A stretch of DNA of 64,000 nt, from NCBI RefSeq assembly GCF_945859685.1, contig NC_079148.1, positions 92,571,007-92,635,006 of the forward strand. The letters run 5' to 3'. This document shows, piece after piece, positions 21,337-34,344 of the stretch. The position numbers and the translations under genes were made by a program. How positions within the stretch are numbered: the first letter of the stretch is position 1; the number at the start of each line of letters is the position of its first letter. Source of the stretch: Eupeodes corollae (Eukaryota > Arthropoda > Insecta > Diptera > Syrphidae). A model generated the notes under the pieces. That model ran no database searches and was not told the DNA's origin. It was given only the letters and a program-made list of their open reading frames with translations.

Positions 21337-24043
21337 CTAGGGTGGATCGATTCGATATGAAAAAAAAAAAGTCGTCAAAAAGAAATCGGCCGTGGTCCAA
21401 AAGTTGTATCCATGTATACAATTACCAAATCCAAAACATTTTTCAAATTGAACCATTTTTAGCTCTGCCTCAAGTCAGTTGAAAAAAATTTACAGAAAAT
21501 GTGTCTTATTCCGCTTAATGTTTTTTATTTGAATCCTATAACAAGCAACCTGTCAATATTTTGAGTTATACAAACTATCACTACACTGGGGCTAAATCAT
21601 TTAAAATAGCAATGCATTTTCCCGTTTAAAACAGTCAAACATATTATGCTTCATTCCTTTCAAATCTGTTGTATTGTGTTGTGCTTTTGTTTTAACTTAA
21701 GAAATGTCTTTGTCTACTCCCCGTAGTGATTTGTTATGTACAATTTTTGGTAATGTACAAGATTTTAGATCTAATGTCTTGCCGACTAAAGAAGATTATT
21801 ATACGATGTTAATTGTGTGTAAGTCGCAATAAACACAATCAATTTAAAAATTTGGCTACCGACACTTGAGAGGAGATCTCCGAAAAATTATTAAAGCTCT
21901 GGCAGACAGCTTCGATCCCTACTAAGAATTTACTTAAGTCTTATAAATCAAGAAAAGCTTTGGATTCATATCAGAAGCGCATTTAGGTTTTTAAGGAAGA
22001 TGCAAAATCTTTATGATGATTTTTTAGCATGTAAGTGTGAAAAACAGCTTAAAGTTCCAATATTGGAGAGACCTTTTTTGATTGACCAACGAACGAAGCG
22101 TAAATGGGCACTGGCAGCATAGATGTTAAAGCGTCAATTAAGAACACGGAGAAATTGGCCCGAAAAAGAAATTATGAGAGTAGAAACCAAACAAATCTCC
22201 TTGAACCTGAATCTCATACGTCGATAAATTCCATATTAATGAAAACGAGTTTACTTCTGAAGAGGAATCAGAATATCAAATTCAAGAAGAGATTTCGTCA
22301 GAATTGAAACTTTTGAAGTCATCGATGCCTACTGTCGCTCATGCAGTTGATAGATACGGTATTTGAGACAGGGCTGCAGCAGTAATCGTTTTTGCAACAC
22401 TTCAAGACGTTGGTCTTATTACGAAGGAAGACACTGACAATGTAGTAGACCAAAACAAAATAAGGCGAGTCCGTGAGAAAGAAAAGGGTATTCTAGCAAA
22501 AAAGCTTCTGTTAATAACAGAATTATTTGGAGTTTACTTTGATGGACGAAAGGACAAAACACTTTCCACTACTGATTCTTCTCGAAGAAAAATGCTTTCC
22601 GAGGAGCATATAAATCTGGTCAAAGAGCCAAACTCAGAATATATGGGACACCTTTTATTATCAAACGGAAACGCATTTACCGTAAGTCATGAAATAAAAG
22701 ACTTCTAAAATGATAAGGATGCGGACTTGAACAAATTAGTTGTAGTTGGATGTGATGGAACCGCTGTCAATACAATATTAAAGGAGGTGTAATAAGATGC
22801 CTGTAACAACATTTACAGAGGCCATTGCAATGGTTCATCTGTCAACTTACGCGAATGAACTACCATTGCGACACTTATTTGAGCACCTTGACGGTGCTAC
22901 GACTGTCCAACGAAGTTTTATAGGACCAATAGGAAAAGATCTAAAAGATTGCGAGATTTTGCCTTTGGTAGTCTTTAAATCAATAAGCTGTACCTTACCA
23001 GATATATCAAATGCTAAAGATCTGATCACCGATCAATCGTACCTCTTTCAGATTTGTGCCTCTATTAATTCTGGTCATTGCAACGAACGTCTTTCTAAAA
23101 ACACCCCGAAAAATTGTTCAATTCAGATGGCTTACCACGGCAAATAGAATTCTAAGGTTGTATGTATCGACAGATTCTCCGTCTGAAAATATGTTACACC
23201 TTGTTAATTTCATTTTGATAGTGTATGCTCCGATGTGGTTTTCCATTAAAACAAAGCCAAGTTGCATTTATAGATCAAAACACTTGCATAAAACTATACT
23301 TCTGTCGAGATATATGCCGGAACACTTGAAAGCTGTGATAGATTCTGTAATTCAAAGAAATGGCTTTTTTGGCCATCCTGAAAACATTCTTTTTACGATG
23401 TTGGCAGACGAAAGGAAATCAATAAACGTGTGAGCCTTGCGAAGGATTTTGAAATGCAGAGATGCTTTATATTCTTGTTCAAGAATATTTAAAGTTCCGG
23501 AATTTAAATGCAATTCTAAGGACTACATTGACATCATTGCTTGGAAGGAGTTGAACGTTACCGAACCACCTATTCTTATTGCCTATTCTGAAGGAATTTC
23601 CCTTTAACACTCAAGCTACGGAAAGGTATGTCAAAATTGTTACAGAGGCCTCAGCTGCAGTATGCGGTGCAACCAGAAGAGATGGGCAGAATAATGCCTG
23701 TTTTTAATTCAAAAAAGATCTTAAAATCGCTTAGTACTTGTTTTAAATTCTTTGTTTATGATCAAAATATTCAAACACGATTTTGAAAGAAAAATTTTAA
23801 GTAAGAATGTTGTTTTTTGTTCTTTAAAGCGTATTTAAACATGAGTATAAAATGAAATAAATGTTTTCCTTTATTCCTTCACATACAATTTTAAAGTCAA
23901 AAACAGTTTTTTTTCAAATTTTCAAGAGGCTTGGGGCGGTATACAATTTTTTTTTCGAAAAGTTTAATTATGTCATTTTATTTGGTTATGGTGGTAACAG
24001 CTTTCTATCAATGGCCGAACTCGAAAAAAAAGATCTAACCTAA
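21337..24043 (+). mobile_element. Candidate DNA transposon U (putative ends)
   Basis: Inferred limits around the degenerate gene at 21704-23735. CTAGGGTGGATC at 21337-21348 and GATCTAACCTAA at 24032-24043 are inverted matches at 9 of 12 positions, each followed inward by an A-run. Sequence after 24043 (GTACACACAG, then ATTATAATAACTT) resembles repeat R, so U may sit inside R. The ends are a weak inference. Confidence 0.35.
21704..23735 (+). pseudogene. Degenerate gene of an unnamed repeated insect family
   Basis: Fragments in several frames of a protein I recognise as occurring in many copies in insect genomes but cannot name. The start is MSLSTPRSDLLCTIFGNVQD at 21704. Then come LERPFLIDQRTKRKWA, TVVDQNKIRR-like and GVYFDGRKDKTL, VVGCDGTAVNT near 22750, HANELPLRHLFEHLDG at about 22850, SFIGPIGKDLKDC, RWLTTANRILRLYVSTDSPS, PSCIYRSKHLHKTI, RNGFFGHPENILF and ERYVKIVTEASAAVCG near 23650. 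The DGT.VNT motif recalls a catalytic-Asp block of transposases; that is inference. At least four frame changes and several stops show it is dead. Confidence 0.6.
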
Positions 24044-25559
24044 TGTACAGGTACACACAGATATCGTGTACGATTATAATAACTTAAATTAATGTGTTTT
24101 CTAAGCACACAAATAAAAAACATTTTTAAGTAAAAATTCCCTGGATACATGCAAACTTAACCACACTTCAATTTATAGATTAAATCACGTATAGTTTTAC
24201 TGCAACTATTTCTTAACTACTTTAAAAAAATTCATTCCTCGAAAGTATTTTTATTGGAATTTAAAAAAGCAGTTTTATAATGATGGGTATTGGTTTCCTA
24301 TATACTTTTCAACAAATAACAAATAATTGTCTTTAATCTCTTGTCACTATGGCGACATGGCTCCGACTGTCTATCATACTCGCGTTGTAGGTTGTTCGCC
24401 GTCGGTAGTCAGGGCGCCACAACTCTTAAATTAATCCGATTTTGAAATGACATTTTAATTGAAACCTTCCGCTCCGTTTCCATCAACGAAACGGAAACTG
24501 GTTGGTGAGTAAATATTATGATTATCCTCTTTGCCAGCAGATTCAGCCAAGCCAGGGCGTCGACGTAGTCGTAGTCGTCATCGTCGCCGTGCAATGCCGC
24601 CACACCACCACAATCCCGCTGCTGCCACCGCCTCTGCATTGACATCCTTGACAATTCACAGCTTGAATGCAACCCTAATTATAATCATCACGTAATTTTG
24701 GTCTCGGTGTTTTTTGCGCACATTACAAACATCATACTTATGCCATACCAATCACCCTCTCATTTTGTGACACATCCCGACTTTCCACTTTAATTAACCC
24801 ATCACACACAAAACGCACACAGTGGGGGTGGGCGAAGGAGAAAGCGTATCCTTTGAACTATCACACACCTATGAACGAATACACGGTGATCCCGGATTTT
24901 ATTTTCAACATTCGATGTATCTATCTATTCTTAAACCGTAATTGAGTCATCATAAAAAAAATGAGGATTACACAGACACTAGACACATGATCCTGGTTCC
25001 TGCACGCGGATGTTTGGACCCAGCTTAAGCAAACAAAAACCATCATACTCCCTCTCTGATGGTTATGGTCTACATAATCTACAAGTTCGCATATGGTTTC
25101 CAGAATATCTTTAAAAAATTTAGTTCATTTATTGCAAATAATTACATAGCATATAACCTTATATTTTGAGGTTTGAAGTTGAGAGACAAGCGTGGACCGT
25201 CCTTATCTATGAGTTTACCGATACCTTATACTCTATTTATTGTCTGTCTGTATTTGTGGTAAGTCGTTTATAGGATTTTGACCATAATCTTATAAATTCG
25301 AAATGGGATATTCAACAGACAAACCCTTAACTGTGGGACTCACTGAGAGTGGTATTCTGCCGGAGGTTATTGGTGCGTCCATCCCATGGGAATACTTAAA
25401 ATTTATGTAGCAAGGTACGTATTATAAAGATGATTGAAATATGTTAAAAGAAGGGTGGTTTTTACAGGGCATATCACCAACAACAGGGAAGGAATTGGAT
25501 GGGTAACATGTAGAAATAAAAGATATTTAAGGTATCTGAATGCAAACTAGCGACGGAAA
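24044..25559. other. Likely unique host DNA without a gene model
   Basis: No LINE, SINE or R motifs. Around 24350-24670 the sequence is noticeably richer in G+C, with trinucleotide runs (GTAGTCGTAGTCGTCATCG) and CCGCCACACCACCAC. Open frames there are low-complexity and have no homology I can name. It could be host intergenic, intronic or cis-regulatory DNA. Confidence 0.4.
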
Positions 25560-26010
25560 GTAAGAATGTTGTATACCGAGCAATGCATACAAATCTCATA
25601 AAAAGTGTGCACGCGAAGAGGAGTACAAAGAGCTCAGAAAAAGTTAAAAAGAGTTTCACAGACAGAAAAAATAATCCTGGAAGAAAAGCTTGATCTGTGA
25701 ATTTGAAAAAAATAACTAGAGCGAGTTCCGCAATAGACTCAGAAGTTCAACCAATTCATCCGAAACATAACTCAATAAACCCCAAGCTGCTCATATTACA
25801 AGGAGAGGATGTCAATCTGATTACTGATCCTGCAGACAGAGCCAAACGATGGGTATTTTAATGAATTGTTAAACAGTCAGCTTTCTGAAGAAGTTCAAGA
25901 AGAAGCCCGCATATGCTACCGCCACCAAGCACAACGTACATACGTTGTAAAAAAGCTCAAACAAAGTGAAACTGAGCTGTCAAGCCATCTTTAAATCAAG
26001 CAATAATGAA
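25560..26010 (+). mobile_element. Probable LINE linker fragment between endonuclease and RT
   Basis: In shifting frames it reads YRAMHTNLIKSVHAKRSTKS, then ...PKLLILQGEDVNLITD, then GYFNELLNSQLSEEVQEEAR. The pattern (basic helical stretch, blank stretch, then W..yF.ELLN) fits the linker that precedes the RT domain in RTE-like LINEs. No RT motif follows. Tentative. Confidence 0.4.
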
Positions 26011-26829
26011 ATTATAGTTCACGTAGGATTTTACACGAATAACAAAAACAATATCCATAGCATGATTAACACCGATAAAAGTTAGATTAGAATCTTACTA
26101 CGGATAAGTTTTTGATACACCAGTCTCGAATTGATCTGATGTGATTTCGTTCTCAAATGTTGGTAAGATATTGAACTTGTATCTCGATGGCTGTATTCGT
26201 TGAGTAGTTGTGCATTTGGAATCATGTGTTTTCCATTGGGCACAAAAATCAATCTGTTACTGTTGATATTATCTACTTTTGTTAATGAAAATGGACTAAC
26301 TGGGATTATTTTTCAACAGAAATCAACCAAAGCTCTATCTTATTTAAGATTAAATAAATCTGTTTGGTGTTTCCAACGCACAAGAAGATTTAAAAATGAT
26401 AAAGTTTGACAGCCCTTTCTAAAATGCAAATGGTATTTCGATGTTACTTATGAAGTGCAAATTAATTTCATTTAAACAAAACTATATTTTTTGTGCACAA
26501 ACATGCAAATAAAAAGACAACACATGTGAATGTAGTAGTCTACGAACAAACCCCCTTTTTGAAGTTTTTATTTTATGTCAAAGCTTTAATTGTTAAATGA
26601 ACTTTTTTTTATAGAATCTCAATTTCCAGATACTTTCCTGGCAATTCTTCTTGAAAATTGTTTATTTTATTAGTTGTATTTAGTTTTCTTTTGCTGAAAT
26701 TTTAACTTATGATTTTCATAAAACTTTCTTCTATATGTGTTTTTTTATATTATTATTCTGACAGGTCTTCTTTCAGTTGTACCAGTTTTTAAAAAATTTG
26801 TCTGCTGCCGATTGGTTTTCTTGAGAATT

Positions 26830-27460
26830 TTCTACAATACTGTTTATGGAATGCCAAAAAACACGTGTGTAGCAACTACAGAACTATAACGTCTTCTCTG
26901 AGTACCACCTATAAGATACTCTCTTCTTTTCTACAAGAACGCATAGATTTATAAGCTTAAGCTTTAATTAAACAATATCAGTATGGCTTTATCGCAGGAA
27001 AATGAACAACCGATCACATCTCTAACCTCAAGCAGAAAATGTCTTGAATTTAGTATTCCAATAGATGATTAAGGTCTTCCTACAAAACATAACCAGGGTA
27101 GAAGTATTCAAAGCCATGCATGTATTATTTGACCATTAATAAATATAACAAGCCAAGCTAAAATAGCATGATATCCAGTCAATGTCTATAATGGATTTCG
27201 ACAAGGGGATGTTTAGGAATGCCTTTTCTTCAATATCAGACGTTGGGGAATATAAACAGTGAATCTGGCACATCAATAAAGTTGACCATTGTCACCAGCT
27301 CCAGCACGATACATGGCTTATCGACATCATCGGTAGAACCGAAGAAGCATGGCGTCAATTGCGAGAAGAGCATAGTGTCAAACAATCTAGATATCGGAGT
27401 ATGAATTCGAAGTAGTGCAATTTTTTAAATACCTTGAGCCAATATTCGCAGTCTATTAGA
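26830..27460 (+). mobile_element. Very degenerate RTE-like LINE relic
   Basis: VCSNYRTITSSLSTTYKILS then ERI near 26860-26950, YQYGFIAGK.TTDHISNLKQ near 26975-27040, NGFRQGDV then FFNIR near 27195-27235, and IDIIGRTEEAWRQLREEHS near 27315-27370. These match the order fingers, motif B and post-YADD in the RTE-like copies (YRGLSLLNIACKIF, YQCGF, GFRQGDALSCDFFN, DIIGRS). Motif A and most linking sequence are gone. It looks older than the copies at 11-13 and 42-44 kb. Confidence 0.6.
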
Positions 27461-27699
27461 TCCGAGGGCTTTCAACAGAATTACTTCAAATTTCGAAAAC
27501 TTTAAATTAATTATAAATTTCTTATTAGTATATTTTCAAATATGATTCTGTGACAATTTTTGTGGATGACATTTTGTTAAGTATACCCACATACCTACTA
27601 AGAAAAAACAGGCCAAAATACATTGCCAAATACCATCTAAGGCCATTTGTTGAAAACGAAATTTAACCGGTTTTTCATTTTTGTTTTTCATTTTATTTT

Positions 27700-29657
27700 A
27701 TTTATGCAGGGACGGTCTCTATAATTATTTCAGGATATAACTGGTCACTATGCTTCCTCGATAGTGAAGTTGGTGCCAGCGCTTGATCACAAGTTTAATT
27801 CTCTTGGAAATGAGAACTTTTATCCCGAATAAGGTTAAAAGCATCAGACCTAAGTATAACGCCTGGTTCGATGCAAGCTGTAAAGAGGTTATTAGGGTCA
27901 AGAAGGTAAGTTTTCGTTGTTTTAAAGCTAAACCAACTCAGGGAAAACCGGAATAAATTCAAGCAAGCCAAGAAAGGCTGCAACGCCCATATTCGATAGA
28001 CTTAATTTTTACATGACCAAAAATTACGGCAAAATACTGCAATTACCCAAAGGCAGTAAACAATTTTTTGGTCATTCGTAAAAACCATGATGAATTCTTC
28101 CTATTCCTCGGTTCCCACGCTCGTTGTTAATGACACTGATTTGTTAACTCTCTTGATAAAGCTAAGCTAATTCAACGCAGCCAGTGAGTGTTATGATTCC
28201 GCTTGTCATTGAGTTCGTTAGTGATTCTATGGGCCCAAACTTTTTTCGCTGTGGCGGGAGTCCTAAAAAATCTCAACATGCATAAATCCGGTGGTCCGGA
28301 TGGCATCCCCGTATTGTTCTGAAAAGGTGTTTTTCAACGCTGGCAAAACCACTCCGTAAGGTTTTTCAGGTCTCGTTCCGAGCAGATGGGAAACAGCATT
28401 TGTCCAGCCTATTCCCGAAAAAGGCGAATAATCCTCACCCTCTAATTACTCACCGATTGCACTTAAGCCACTTCTTTCCAAGGTCATAGAAACGCTGATA
28501 AGTTATCAGCTCAAGAAATACCTCGAAGATCGAAACGTTCTTAATCACCGGCAGTACGGCTTCCACAGCAATAGGTTTGCTGGTGATCTCATGGTTTATC
28601 TCAAAGAACAGTGGAGCAAATCTTTACATCGTTTTGGAGGAAGTAAGATTACTGCACTTGATATTTTAAAAGCATTTTATAAGATGTGGCATCAGGCCCT
28701 CTTATCGAAAGTGCATGCTTTCATTTTTCATGAATCCCTACTTCATTGGATTAGTAATTACCTTTTGGATCATTCAATACAAGTACTATTGGATGGGTTC
28801 AAGTCTGAAACCACAAAATAAATGCTGGTGTGCCCCAGGGCTCTATTCTTTCTCCAACATACAGGATTACAAACCGCGTGGAATTTAATGCTTCGAAAAC
28901 CTAATGCTGTCTTGTATCATTAAAGTGAGATATACCAACCTTGTCATTATCCATGGATGGCACTTGCATCGAGGAGACTGAACATCTCGATATTCACGGT
29001 ATGTGTATCACCAACCGCCTTTTGTAGAACGACCACATACGCGATGTGCCAAAAATGCCGCAAGATGTTTGGGTTTTGTATGGTGGGAAGAAGTTTTTTT
29101 TCACCAATATGATCTGGCTGTTATTTACAAGACTTATGTACGTCCAAAGCTTAAGTATAACTCTCATCTCTGGGCAGGTGCTCCTGCAACTTACTTTAGC
29201 CTCTTTGACAGCATTGAAATTAGAGCATTAAAATTAACAGGTGATAACACCATAATTAACGTCGCTTGAACATCGTCGTAATGTTTCTTGTCTCACGCTT
29301 TTTTACCGTTATTTTAACAGTTTATGTTTAAGAGAAATAGCTAGCTGCATTGCTATCCTTAAACAGTTTAACCCTAATACTCGTGCTTCTAGGAATGCTC
29401 ATCAGTATACCCTCGAGTCCAACTTCGGTCGTAATGTCATGTACAGAGATTCGTTCTTTAGCCGTACAACGCGAATGTGTTTTGTCTTACCACACTCTGT
29501 TTTTTCCAGCCATTGCAATATTCTGGAATTCAAAACCAATGTGCAACGACATCTCCTTTTAAACCCTCTCTCCTCTTAATAGTGCTTACACTGTGTATTT
29601 GCATAATAAGGCTAGTAGGTAATATCCCCATGAGTATGCGCTTATTATAAAAAAAAT
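27700..29657 (+). mobile_element. Family C LINE, copy 2 (longest at 5' side), catalytic core deleted
   Basis: Begins in the end of the endonuclease/linker (FIPNKVKSIRPKYNAWFDAS at about 27810-27870) and proceeds through PFFPEKANN-like DNA at 28400, RT fingers (SYQLKKYLED..LNHRQYGFHSN), a motif A relic (ALDILKAFYKMWHQALLSK; the AFD Asp is Tyr) and HWISNYLLDHSIQVLLDGFK at 28591-28821. About 186 bp including motif C are missing after GVPQGSILSPT near 28850. C-terminal ARCLGF, YVRPKLKYNSHLWAGAP and LTGDNTIIN follow, and the shared TTATTATAAAAAAAA 3' end lies near 29646-29656. Stops throughout. Confidence 0.8.
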
Positions 29658-30359
29658 GCGAATGGTATCTTATCAGCATTTATTTAAATAAAGATTTATA
29701 ATGTGTGCTCCCATAAATATTCATTCATATTAAAGAATTTGGCGAATAAGCCAAAGTGACAATTTCAATTAATTTGTGAATATATTGAAGATCATATTTC
29801 GAAACTCCATCATCATCATCGTCATCTAAGCATTTTGGTATCTAAAATAAAATTTTAAAAAAAAAAACATTCTAATCCATCTTAAGTTTATCTACGTATC
29901 ATTAATGTAAATTCAAGAATTTCCTTCAAAATTTCACTCTTTAGAAAATAACTTCTCCTTGTATTTGATAAACTAAAGCCTGTATTAGGGCATTGAAATC
30001 TGTTCACCAGTTGGTATATGACGTTTAGATGTCAGAAACTGACAGCTTCGTCTAAGAGCAAGTTCAGAAATGGTAAAGTAGTCTAAGGAACCGGCAATGT
30101 AGTTCAATCGGTGAATTTGATAATACAACGGATGCAAAAGGTCAGTGGATCGAGTTTACTAACCAGAAATGAATCGAAATGATTACTACCAAAAAAAAAC
30201 AGAGGTGGCTATTTCTATTTCTACTATTTCACTTCTCAGCTGACTATATTTTCAAAACTCACGTCTATAATTTTTAAACTTCCCCTACCTTCTTTTTATC
30301 TTTGTCTAATATAAAATATATATATAATAATTCGCATATTCTAATGATGGCTACTTCAA
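29658..30359. other. Spacer between LINE relics
   Basis: AT-rich; contains a short CATCATCATC run near 29815. No supported gene or repeat. Confidence 0.4.
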
Positions 30360-32200
30360 AAATCTATATTTGTTGGCTAATAGATCTTTCAAGGCAATAT
30401 ACAAGCTAAAGAAGGCAGCATTCTTTGATGCTGAATCAAAGAGATTAGCGTCTTGTAAAAGCGAAAAAGAGTTTTGGAACCTGCCAAAGCAGCTGAACCG
30501 AAAAAAGATTTCAATCCATTTTAGTATAGGTTCTGATCAGCTGGCAGATCACTTTTAAAGTTTGTTGAATCCAACAGAAGGGAAACTAGTTTCTCAATAC
30601 GCTACTCTCGGTTGTAAAAATGAACCTTTTGATGCTGCAATAAGAAACCAAGAATTTATTTTAGCTTTAATGGAACTTAAGGACATGTGGACCGAATGCA
30701 TACCAGCAAAAATTTATAAGTAGGGCACAGCACACTGACAACTATATAGAACAATGTCATAAAAACCGGAATCATACCACTAGATATAAGGGGTCCATCA
30801 TTTTCCAGATTCATAAGAAAAGGAACATTGCCGAGGTGTCTTATTAAAGAGGAATATCATTTCTTAATTGTTCATATAAAATATTAGCGCTGCAATGGAG
30901 AATAGTTTTCGAGTGGTTTTTAAAACACAATCGGAAGTCAGACAGGGCTGTACATTGAGTCCGAGTCTGTTCGCCTTGTTTATTGAAGATCTTACAGACC
31001 TCTTACCAGGTGAAATGGACCTTGAATGACAAATAATAAAAGCATTTCTGTTTGCGGACGATATTGTTCTTTTGGCAGCGTCATCTGAATCATTGCAGTT
31101 AATGATAAACCGCCTGTATCAAAATTGTCAGCTTTAAAGTTTGATGGTGAATCTTAAAACGAGGAGGATTCCGCAATTCAGTGAAAGAAAAATTGGTTTT
31201 ATAATGGAGAGGTCATTGAAGTTGTCACGGAACTCAAATACCTTGGAGTTCACTTAACGAAAAATTTGAGCATGGAAATTCATCTAAGAGAGAAACTAGT
31301 TAAAGCTAAAGGTGCAATTAGAGCAACTTGGGAAAGATGTTTTTCTAACAAAAGTATATCACAAAGCAGCAAGTTCAAGATATTTGAAACGCTATCTGAG
31401 TGTAACGGTTGAGAAACTTCTCCGATACTTTATTAGGCGAATTTTTAGACTGCCATCTAATGAACCCAACGATGTTATTATGTTCGAATCATATCTATTA
31501 CATCTTGAGAGTTGTGAAGATGATCAATCAAAGGCTTCCGAAGATAGCAGCACTTCAAGTAATACAAACCAAAACAAGTTGATGTGCTGATTGGATAAAT
31601 TTGGAAGGAGAATGTGGAATGGACTTAAACTTTTGTGTAATAATCAGGATGATTTAAGAGCTTCTTTATAGCAGCTCATTTCCGCCGTGGACATAAAACA
31701 ACAAGAGAAATACTTAAATGATGCCATACAGGATCTTTAATATACAGCCAGGGCTACTGTCAACTAAATCACAACTTGGAAGAGAGGAATTATTTAAGGG
31801 ACGATAATAGCATTGTCGAAATTTTAATCATGGTTGAATTGAGAGGTGATGTTATGCAGCAGAATTTTATACCTCATAGAGAAGACGTACCGCTCATTGT
31901 GCATTTTAAAAGAAATGGAAGATGTTTTACACTTTGTTGGAAGATGTTCAGTTCTTAAAGAAATAAGAAGGAATACTTTTGGTAGCAAAATACTGACACA
32001 AAATCAAGTTGTACTCTTGCTTAACAATATGGAAGTTAAAAATTATATCAATTTTGCAGGTTTGCTCTTCTCTATAGAAATTGAATTACAAATTAAAGTT
32101 TTTAAATATATTATTAAACTGTTATTTTGTTATGATTTGTCAACTAGTCAGACGGCAGTAAGGCCATGCCTTTTTTAGGTTTTTTGTTTGTAAATTAAAA
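30360..32200 (+). mobile_element. Family B LINE relic, third copy
   Basis: Linker at 30370-30558 (RSFKAIYKLKKAAFFDAES, EFWNLPKQLN, QLADHF). Fragments follow of NYRGI-like text (DVSY.RGISFLNCSYKILAL near 30830-30890, with stops), motif B near 30930-30990 (SEVRQGCTLSPSLFALFIED) and motif C FLFADDIVLLAASSES near 31045-31090, which keeps both aspartates. Then come ELKYLGVHLTKNLSME-like text at 31230 and RYFIRRIFRLPSNEPNDVIM at 31420-31490. The C-terminal end at 31846-32178 reads EMEDVLHFVGRCSVLKEIRR, the H..C part of a zinc-knuckle-like end. Frames are interrupted many times. Confidence 0.8.
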
Positions 32201-32412
32201 AAAAACCTTTAATCAACTTTATCAAAATAAAAACCAATCTTATTTAATCTTAATCTTATACAAAATTAATATTGTAATCTTAAACTTATCAGCTACGGTT
32301 TTTATCGATGTTGTTGGATATCGAAAATTGAAGAAATTCAAGATTTTGAGGAATTGACACATCGTTTAGGATTAATTCTTGTCATGAAAAGTGCTTTCTC
32401 AAATTAGGTGTT

Positions 32413-32532
32413 TGGATGCGGCTTAAAATTGTATCTATGTCCCCTCGATCCCTGACAACATTACTTGCACACAATAAATGGTTAAGAGTTGAAATTCACT
32501 AGACCCTAGTTCTGAACGGACTATTGCACAAC
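32413..32532 (+). mobile_element. SINE 3' fragment, copy 3
   Basis: Matches the 3' half of the plus-strand SINE at 60.3 kb: TCCCCTCGATCCCTGACAAC, ACACAATAAATGGTTAAGAG, CTAGTTCTGAACGGACTATT, GCACAACCTAA. No tRNA-like head and no clear tail repeat. Confidence 0.65.
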
Positions 32533-34344
32533 CTAACTTTGGTTTTAAGATTAAAAATCAAGGCCAATACAAATACTTTTTGAAACATCTATTTTTAAAT
32601 CAGTAAACAATTGTTTTCTACAATCTAAAATGTATCTCAGCTTTTTTCAGGCTGGAAATCTTTAACCCTAAAAGCATATAATTTTTCTATCGCTGTTTTT
32701 TTATTTTTTTAAACTCGTTTGTTTTTTGTTAAAAAAAAATAGAATTCGTTCTAATAATGACGATAATGCTCTTTTTGAAAATATCACGGAATCTTTCATA
32801 TTTTTGAGAACTACCTTCCTCAAATTGTTTTGCGATTTATTTTGCTCACATCAAGTTGAAAAGATTGTCTTCGCAAAAAAATAGAAAACTTAACTATGAA
32901 CATATTTTTCGGTGTAAGATACTTGACAGATATTTAAATATATGAAATTTAACTACTTGAGCAGAAACTGTTCAATCAAAATCTGGGCTTAGCCTTACTC
33001 TGATTTGAATAGAATAATATAATAATCTGTGTCCTAATTTTCTGTTAAAGATACCTCAAACTTGAACATGAAAATATTAAATGGAATTACACACATGAAC
33101 CAACCAGATAAAGCAAGAGAAAGAGAAAGAGAGACTATAATCTACCATCATGCAATATTTGAAAATATATTTATATCCTTATATCGTCTAAATCCTATTT
33201 TTCCATGTCATTAAACTAAATTGACCATTTCAATATACTAAATGTGTACATACATTTATGGACAGAACATGCACAAAAATTGCTAACTTTCCATTACTAC
33301 CCTATATACATAAGTATAAGCAAAAGCTTTATGCTTCCCTTATTTCATATACAAGTCTATAAGGAATGTGAATCCGTACATCCGTATCCGTTTGTTATTT
33401 TCTATTTTATTCCGAATAAATTCAAAATCCACTTGAAACACACTTTAAGAAGGGGGCATTGTGAGGAACATATAAGATTTGTATCGCAATTTCAAAATAA
33501 ATGGATAAACATAAGCCCGACCACCGCCATCAAGCCATGTCGAAATGAAAGCCAATAGCGTGCATCGTTCACCCATATTTTAGGTGGGGATATACAATTC
33601 CGACAAAAAGAATAACAAAACAAAAATACTTACTCTTACCTTATAGCTCGTGATATAAAAGTTTAGCCTTTAGGGGGACCTACAGAAGTTTTCTCCTCTA
33701 AAATTAACAAACTATTCCAGAAATAAATTTTGTTTTTATTAAATCCAGTTCGAAAATTTATTGCAAATGAGTCTTATGAAAGGGCTTACACAAAAGGATA
33801 AAGGTTTTTAAAAGAATGTAAGTGGAGGAAATGGTATTTTAGTCAAGTTTTTTAGTTCAAATCGCATCAAATCCAAAGGCTCAATATTAACCGTATAGTT
33901 ATGGAGTTACTGAATTAAACTCTTATTGGGTTAGTAAAATTTTCATTGGTTTTATTCGATTCTGAAATCAAGCCCAGAATGTTTTCCAAAGTTAACACTT
34001 TAAGAAGAGTTCAGAAGGTTTCCAGCCCACGGGTAAGTTTCAAATGGTCTTGATTCTTTAACCAAGCTCTCTGATGATGTCTGATTTCTTTGACGACCGA
34101 TGGGAGACATCACTTTTAAGGAAACTGAGCGGTTTTTTCCAGTCACACATCAGGGACAAACACACTTGATTCTTTTCAGTACTTTTATTTGGGACAATGT
34201 TGTTCTGTTGTATTGTATGTAGGTAATGCATGACAAAGGGTATTTTCTTAGACGTGTAGTTTTCAATCTGGTAATACTTTTTTTAAGTAAGTCTTTTGTC
34301 ACTTGATTTACTGTAAATTCTTAAAAATAAATTGGTGGTTCGGA
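32533..34344. other. AT-rich stretch without supported gene
   Basis: A 104-codon frame at 33244-33558 (+) has no recognisable feature. A GAGAAA purine microsatellite lies at 33115-33135. Nothing else recognised. Confidence 0.4.

Noticed and set aside
24409..24672. 87-codon minus-strand frame with an Asp/Tyr-rich stretch
   Set aside because: The stretch comes from a GTC/GTA trinucleotide run; no domain or conservation evidence.
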